NCBI GenBank assembly: GCA_016200445.1
Contig: JACQEQ010000274.1
Span: forward strand, 1 to 10,089
Source of the DNA: Gammaproteobacteria bacterium
GTDB taxonomy: Bacteria > Pseudomonadota > Gammaproteobacteria > SG8-11
DNA: 10,089 nt
Direction of reading: 5' to 3'
Part shown: in pieces, positions 6,175 to 10,089 of the stretch
Layout of the letters: every line of letters starts with the position of its first letter
Numbering within the stretch: position 1 is the stretch's first letter
Position numbers and translations under genes: made by a program
Notes under the pieces: model-generated
What the model was told of the DNA's origin: nothing
The model's database searches: none
Seen by the model: the letters and a program-made list of their open reading frames with translations, nothing else

Positions 6175-7648
6175 GGTGCCGGCCCAGCGATACACAACTT
6201 CGACCCGATTACCGTTGCCGCCGAACACCACGCTACTGCACAAGGCTTTCACGAGAGGAATGCCGCGGCTGCGGTATAATGTGGTGTTAATGGCCTGCGG
6301 CTCCGCGCCGTTATGACGTGAATAGTCGAATCCTGGCCCGCTGTCGTCGATGCGGATTTTCAGCACCCCGGCAGTCCCGTCCGGCATATGTTGCAACGTA
6401 ACGCGCAGCCAGCCTTCGGTAAGCTCCGCAAGCGCCTTGCTGCGGCTCAGGTAATAGCCGGCAAAACCTTCCGGGCTCGACTTTAATTGCGAGTCCAATC
6501 CCAACAGGCCGTGGTCCAACGCGTTGCTCAGTAATTCTGTCAACACCGTGAAGATGCGCTCGCGATGACCGGGCGGCGACTGCACCTGGGTAATTAAATT
6601 GGAAACCACCGCTACCACATTGACGGTGCGTAACGCATCGGCGTGGAAAACCATCTGCGACTGCCAATGCGTGGGGGCCACTTTGCGATGCTTCTCTCCC
6701 TCCGCATCCGGGCCGACGGCTGAATTCACGCAACAGATTTCAACCAACGAGACATCGTCGGCCGCGCTTGCGCTGCCCATGAAATTCAGAAACGAAGCGC
6801 GCAGGCTCGGCAAGCCGGAAGTCCTGTCGCGCACGCGCGCGGCCCGTTCGGTAAATTGTTTCTGGCCATACTTTTCGCCGCGATCATTGCGCGCTTCGAT
6901 AAAACCGTCGCTGCATAAAATAATCACGTCGGTTTCTGAAATGGAGATAATTTCCGCGCGCCGGTCAAACTGTTCATCGTTGCGCACGCCCAAGGCCTGG
7001 TGACTCGAGGTCACATAGCGCTGTTGCCCGCTGACGGTGTCGACAATAACCACGTCCGGCATGGCACCGTTCCAGATCGTCGCCGTGGTGCGCTGTTCAT
7101 CCAGTTCCACCAGACACGCCGCGCAAAAAATCTCCGGATAGAGCGTTTCGTGTACGCGCCGGTTGATTTCAGTGACGACGTCGCCGATGGAAAATCCCGT
7201 GCTGGCCGATCTGCATTTCGCGATTGAGCCGTGCGTTATGTTCCTCGAGCGCGTGTTCGTGCGCTTCAAGGTTGGCGTGCACGGCTTGAATGCGATGCAT
7301 CGACGAAAGCTTGGCCTGTAGAATCGCAACGTCGAACGGACGCACTAAAAAATCGTCGCCGCCGGCATCGATACATTTTACCAAGTCGTCGGTGCCGTAC
7401 AGCGAGGTTACGAAAATGACCGGGACAAAGCGGCTACCGCAGAGCCGTTTGATTGCACGCGTTGCGTCATAGCCGTCCATGACGGGCATCACGATGTCTA
7501 TCAACACCACGTCCGGGTGTTCCAGTTCAAACATCGCCACACCGTCGGCGCCGTCGCAGGCTGTGACGACTAAATAACCGAAACGTTCCAGCATCACCTG
7601 CAATGCAAGCCGGTTGGTCGGGTCGTCTTCGACGATGAGTACTTTCAT
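6172..7648 (-). pseudogene. hsbR: HsbR-like receiver / SpoIIE phosphatase / HATPase gene, broken by an internal deletion with frameshift
   Basis: In Pseudomonas, HsbR is a response regulator that phosphorylates and dephosphorylates the STAS protein HsbA. From the ATG at 7648 the receiver domain reads normally: D8/D9, phospho-acceptor D51 in LIDIVMPVMDG, T81, but R103 in LVRPF where Lys is usual. A helical linker then reaches NREMQIGQH (about residue 150). The frame then meets a TGA at 7169-7171, giving 159 residues. The next base frame continues at once with GFSIGDVVTEINRR, which belongs deep inside the phosphatase domain. That fragment has 341 residues and keeps SDGFIEA, ADDVS, and a HATPase domain with ELLSNALDHG, DDSGPGF and SRGIPL. 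About 65-80 residues are missing, including the family's D-x-x-G-H-G metal motif, and the lost length is 2 modulo 3. No restart codon is suitably placed near the junction. Gene decay is likely; an assembly error is possible. Confidence 0.8.
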
Positions 7649-7701
7649 AGTGGGCGGCGAGCCGGTATTTATCGAAAATATAAAATGTAAAGATCCACTG
7701 C

Positions 7702-7885
7702 TTATCTCCTCTTCATGTTCGAAGAGGAGTGCCCCGCAGGGGTGGGGTGGTTGCAGTGGGCGTGAAAGGAACTTGAACAATCACCCCGTCCGTTACGCAT
7801 TCGCACCTCCGTTGCACACGCGCATGCGAGTGTCGCGAAGCGCAGGGATGCGCGGGAGCGGCCTCGAAAATAAGGAGGAGAGAAC
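7702..7885. repeat. Inverted-repeat-bounded intergenic element between the hsbA-like and hsbR-like genes
   Basis: The 251-base gap 7649-7899 holds no gene. At one side is an exact 9-bp hairpin: CTCCTCTTC (7706-7714), 6-base loop, GAAGAGGAG (7721-7729). At the other side, 7861-7885 carries a related sequence in the opposite orientation (minus strand TCTCTCCTCCTTATTTTCG). The ends therefore look like imperfect inverted terminal repeats about 185 bases apart. The inside is GC-rich with small palindromes, for example CCCC-GCA-GGGG near 7732-7742 and CGCATGCG near 7821-7828. Bases 7861-7885 recur after fliK at 4539-4563. I see no clear target duplication and no transposase. A small non-autonomous repeat is the best reading; the hairpins could also form a 3' end for the upstream mRNA. 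Confidence 0.45.
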
Positions 7886-7899
7886 ATTCGGCTCTGCAT

Positions 7900-8205
7900 C
7901 TACACAATTCGAAACAAGTCTTGAAAATTTGCCATTTTCAGCATTTCGCGTACTTCCATCCGGCAGCGCACTAATTGCACTTCGGATTTGTCGCCGCCGA
8001 CGGTATCGCGCAACAATAGCAGCATGCCGAGCGCCGCGCTGTCCATGTCATCCACCGCCCCCATATCAACGGTGTATTTCGCATATTTGTTCGCACGCAA
8101 AGCGTCTAACACATGACGGAATTCCCCATGGGTGCTGAAATCGAAGCGCCCTACGATACTGATGACAGCTTCATTTCCATTCGTTGTAGTTAGTTTTACC
8201 GTCAT
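7900..8205 (-). CDS. hsbA: HsbA-like STAS anti-sigma-factor antagonist
   Basis: This 101-residue STAS protein matches the HsbA type: RFDFSTHGEFR near 20-30, DDMDSAALGMLLLLRD near 52-67, and a C-terminal VREMLKMANFQDLFRI. In Pseudomonas aeruginosa HsbA switches partners (the anti-sigma factor FlgM or the diguanylate cyclase HsbD) according to serine phosphorylation set by HsbR. The loop here is D-S-A-A-L-G rather than D-S-S-[AG]-L-G. S56 is present and the following serine is alanine, so the phosphorylation state may be altered. The ATG at 8205 has GAGGTG 4 nt upstream. It starts 26 nt after the MCP-like gene, so the two are probably one transcript. Its usual partner downstream is disrupted. 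No HptB phosphotransfer gene is present in the window. Confidence 0.85.
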   Translation of the reverse strand: MTVKLTTTNGNEAVISIVGRFDFSTHGEFRHVLDALRANKYAKYTVDMGAVDDMDSAALGMLLLLRDTVGGDKSEVQLVRCRMEVREMLKMANFQDLFRIV

Positions 8206-8231
8206 GCCGCACCTCGTAATTTATTTCGCGC

Positions 8232-9464
8232 CTAAAACAGATCCACAGCACCCGCAGCCATATCCTTCTGCCCGACCGATTTATGTTGTAACGGTTTAAA
8301 TAATTCGTTGATCCGGGCAACTAGCTCATGAACTTCGCTGCCCGCTGCAGGGTTGGCGGAGATTCCTTCCGCACGCCGCAGCGCGATTTTTTCTCTGGAG
8401 CTACCGTCCACTTCAAGCGCGCTGCACACGGCTGCGGTACGCGCCTCCACATGCTCGCACAATTGCCGCACGATATCCTCGAATTGCAACGCGACAATGG
8501 CGGTATTCACGCGCGCCGTAACGTCGTTTGAAATAGAGCCGATCTCATCGAGGTTGGTGGACATGAGGCGATGGATGCGGGTAATTTCGGCCATCATCTC
8601 GCCGACCTTTTTGCGCGAACCCAACATGACCTTCATATCTTGCGACGCCATTTCGTTGATAATGTCGCGTGCCACACGGATACCGTCCATATTTTCGTTC
8701 ACGACCTTGTCAATTTGCGCACTCAACTCGTTGGAGTGCCGCGACAAGGTTCGTACCTCATTGGCCACCACGGCGAATCCGCGCCCGGCTTCACCGGCAC
8801 GTGCCGCTTCAATGGCGGCGTTCAACGCAATCAGATTGGTCTGATCGGCAATCGACTTGACCCCGGTTAGCAACTTCACCACGGAGTTGGCCTGCGTCCA
8901 CATGTCGTCCAACTGATACACCAGACGCATGCTTTCCTTGCTGGTTGAGGTCACGGTGTCGACAAAAAACTGCAAGATACGTTCGGTCTCGCCGGCAAAT
9001 TGAATGATGCTCATTCCCTGTTCGTCACCGGCACCCGTTTCACCTGGGCTTGACAGATTATTTATCAAAGACACTACGAATTCTTTTTGTGCCAGAGATT
9101 GAGCGTTTAATCCCGAGAAGCTGCCGGATAAATCATCGATCGCGGTGTGCACCAGGTTGCGTACCTGTTTAACATCGTTACGTACCATGACGACCTGCTC
9201 TTGAACCGTTGCCGCAATCGTTTTGCGCTGCGTGACCGTGATACGTTCTAGCATGACAATTTCGGACAAGATTGCTTCCAACTCGGCCACGCGTTGCCGG
9301 CTCGGCTCTAGGCGGTACATATGAAATAACCAGCCTGCGAGTGCAGCCATGAAGGGAATAATCAACAATACGGCCGTGGTGCGCGCAAACATCATGAGCA
9401 GCACAAACAGCAACGCTACCAATGCAGGAACCGCGATGCGTTGTTTAACGGGATTGAGCGTCAT
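8232..9464 (-). CDS. MCP-like signalling protein without a periplasmic sensor domain
   Basis: The 410-residue product has two closely spaced N-terminal membrane segments (about 11-27 and 31-48) with almost no periplasmic loop, then a long helical cytoplasmic region. The MCP hairpin tip is clear at about 205-241 (SIADQTNLIALNAAIEAARA, then GRGFAVVANEVRTLS), which is the site that binds CheW/CheA. After it comes ALQFEDIVRQL (about 325-335) and a disordered tail ending GAVDLF. I see no HAMP, PAS or Cache domain and no C-terminal NWETF-type tether. The helical arms are short and I cannot point to clear methylation sites. It sits between fliJ and the HsbA-like gene, so it may report cytoplasmic or membrane state to the flagellar switch module rather than sense a chemical outside. 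The ATG at 9464 lacks a good ribosome binding site. Confidence 0.85.
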   Translation of the reverse strand: MTLNPVKQRIAVPALVALLFVLLMMFARTTAVLLIIPFMAALAGWLFHMYRLEPSRQRVAELEAILSEIVMLERITVTQRKTIAATVQEQVVMVRNDVKQVRNLVHTAIDDLSGSFSGLNAQSLAQKEFVVSLINNLSSPGETGAGDEQGMSIIQFAGETERILQFFVDTVTSTSKESMRLVYQLDDMWTQANSVVKLLTGVKSIADQTNLIALNAAIEAARAGEAGRGFAVVANEVRTLSRHSNELSAQIDKVVNENMDGIRVARDIINEMASQDMKVMLGSRKKVGEMMAEITRIHRLMSTNLDEIGSISNDVTARVNTAIVALQFEDIVRQLCEHVEARTAAVCSALEVDGSSREKIALRRAEGISANPAAGSEVHELVARINELFKPLQHKSVGQKDMAAGAVDLF

Positions 9465-9554
9465 GGAAGCAGTGCGGCATCCGGGTTGTGTTTCGCTGCG
9501 GGCAGCAGCGGCACAGACTACATCGACAACAGAGCGTGTGACTTGAGACGGTAG

Positions 9555-9995
9555 TTATTCGTCGGGCTCGATGCGCCGCTGCCCGCGTTCGTCGGATTCC
9601 TTTTGTTCAACGCGTTGCGCTTCGCGCTGTTCTTGCGTGACATAGCGTGCGCGCATGTTATCAAGCGCCTTGCTGCGCTGATGCTTTTCCAGCCAGCGGG
9701 CTTTTTCATGATCCAATTCACTCCTGGCTTCATCGACTAACTGCTCTTGCTGCGCTATTGCGGCATCGAGTTTTTGCAGAAAGTTGCGATAAGTGCGCAT
9801 CTGTTGCGCACTCATACCGCTGCGGCTGCGTGTCTGGTAATTTTCGAGGTATTCCACACGATACCGCCGCACTTCCGCCAAGCGTTCTTCACGCTCTTGC
9901 AGCATGCGCTGACGGTCGGCAAAGACGCGCGCCGCCTCGCGTTCGCGGTTCTGTGCAACTTTAACAATGGGTCTGACCCGATCTGATTTAGTCAT
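9555..9995 (-). CDS. fliJ: Flagellar export protein FliJ
   Basis: FliJ is the small coiled-coil stalk of the flagellar type III export ATPase; it links the FliI ring to FlhA and helps recycle export chaperones. The 146-residue product is almost entirely charged alpha helix (REREAARVFADRQRMLQ at the start, then SAQQMRTYRNFLQKLDAAI at about 62-80), with no membrane segment, as expected. It ends in a Glu/Arg-rich tail. The ATG at 9995 gives the usual family length, but no clear Shine-Dalgarno sequence precedes it. fliI is the expected upstream gene and would lie beyond the right edge; I cannot confirm that its end is within the window. The next gene starts 90 nt downstream. Confidence 0.92.
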   Translation of the reverse strand: MTKSDRVRPIVKVAQNREREAARVFADRQRMLQEREERLAEVRRYRVEYLENYQTRSRSGMSAQQMRTYRNFLQKLDAAIAQQEQLVDEARSELDHEKARWLEKHQRSKALDNMRARYVTQEQREAQRVEQKESDERGQRRIEPDE

Positions 9996-10089
9996 GGCGG
10001 GTGCGGCAAAACATCGGCGTTTTTGTCAACATACCGCTTGCGATGCAAGCTGCGTTCCGCTTAATGAGCGGTTGATGGTTGATGGTTGA
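9996..10089. other. Region upstream of fliJ with a triple heptamer and small hairpins
   Basis: GGTTGAT occurs nearly three times in tandem (10070-10076, 10077-10083, 10084-10089 partial) and may continue past the edge. Two small inverted repeats lie nearby: GCTTGC-GAT-GCAAGC (10036-10050) and CCGCT-N5-AGCGG. I found no promoter match and no frame that clearly reads as the end of fliI. Confidence 0.4.

Noticed and set aside
7165..7210. Programmed ribosomal frameshift joining the two halves of the HsbR-like gene
   Set aside because: A shift would restore the frame but not the 65-80 missing residues, and no obvious slippery run with a downstream structure is present.
6172..7329. 385-residue frame with an ATG at 7329 as an intact gene
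   Set aside because: Its first 44 residues are the receiver domain read out of frame, so the ATG is accidental. The genuine protein similarity begins only at GFSIGDVV.
9080..9100. TGGCACAAAAAG on the minus strand as a second sigma-54 promoter
   Set aside because: The -12 half (TTGC) is missing at the required spacing, and the site lies inside a coding region.

Overview
The window comes from a flagellated gammaproteobacterium, judged by protein content only. It holds a FliJ/FliK flagellar block, a Pseudomonas-type HsbA/HsbR partner-switch module, and a CheY-CheA-CheW chemotaxis operon. Every gene I can support is on the minus strand, so the biological order runs from right to left. I see no credible gene on the plus strand, and no tRNA, rRNA, CRISPR array or transposase. 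Genus cannot be fixed from this sequence.

Right part (about 10089 to 6172): fliJ (export-apparatus chaperone/escort), a membrane-anchored MCP-like signalling protein with no periplasmic sensor, an HsbA-like STAS protein, a repeat-filled gap, and an HsbR-like receiver/SpoIIE-phosphatase/HATPase gene. The HsbR-like gene is broken. The reading frame shifts exactly where about 65-80 residues of the phosphatase domain are missing, so the metal-binding D-x-x-G-H-G motif typical of the family is absent.

Middle (6139 to 4328): a strong hairpin overlaps the stop codon of the broken gene. Next comes a near-perfect sigma-54 promoter (6061-6076), placed so that transcription would begin at about 6050. 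This implies that fliK starts at a GTG at 6024, which has a good ribosome binding site. fliK (hook-length control) carries a 35-residue internal duplication. The 263-base gap after fliK contains palindromes and weak sigma-28-like promoter candidates.

Left part (4327 to 1): a chemotaxis operon in the order STAS - cheY - cheA - cheW - MCP. The MCP is cut by the window edge; its visible part is a flavohemoglobin-like globin followed by an Aer2-type PAS domain, suggesting a soluble oxygen or heme-ligand sensor. A pair of inverted GTAG-headed palindromes (a REP doublet) separates cheY from cheA. The operon order resembles alphaproteobacterial che operons that also carry a small helper gene before cheY.

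Together the genes describe flagellar assembly (FliJ, FliK), its regulatory partner switch (apparently decaying), and the signalling array (globin-PAS receptor, CheW, CheA, CheY) that controls the motor. The most unusual points are the deleted HsbR-like gene beside a repeat-bounded insertion, the globin-PAS receptor, and the REP doublet within the che operon.
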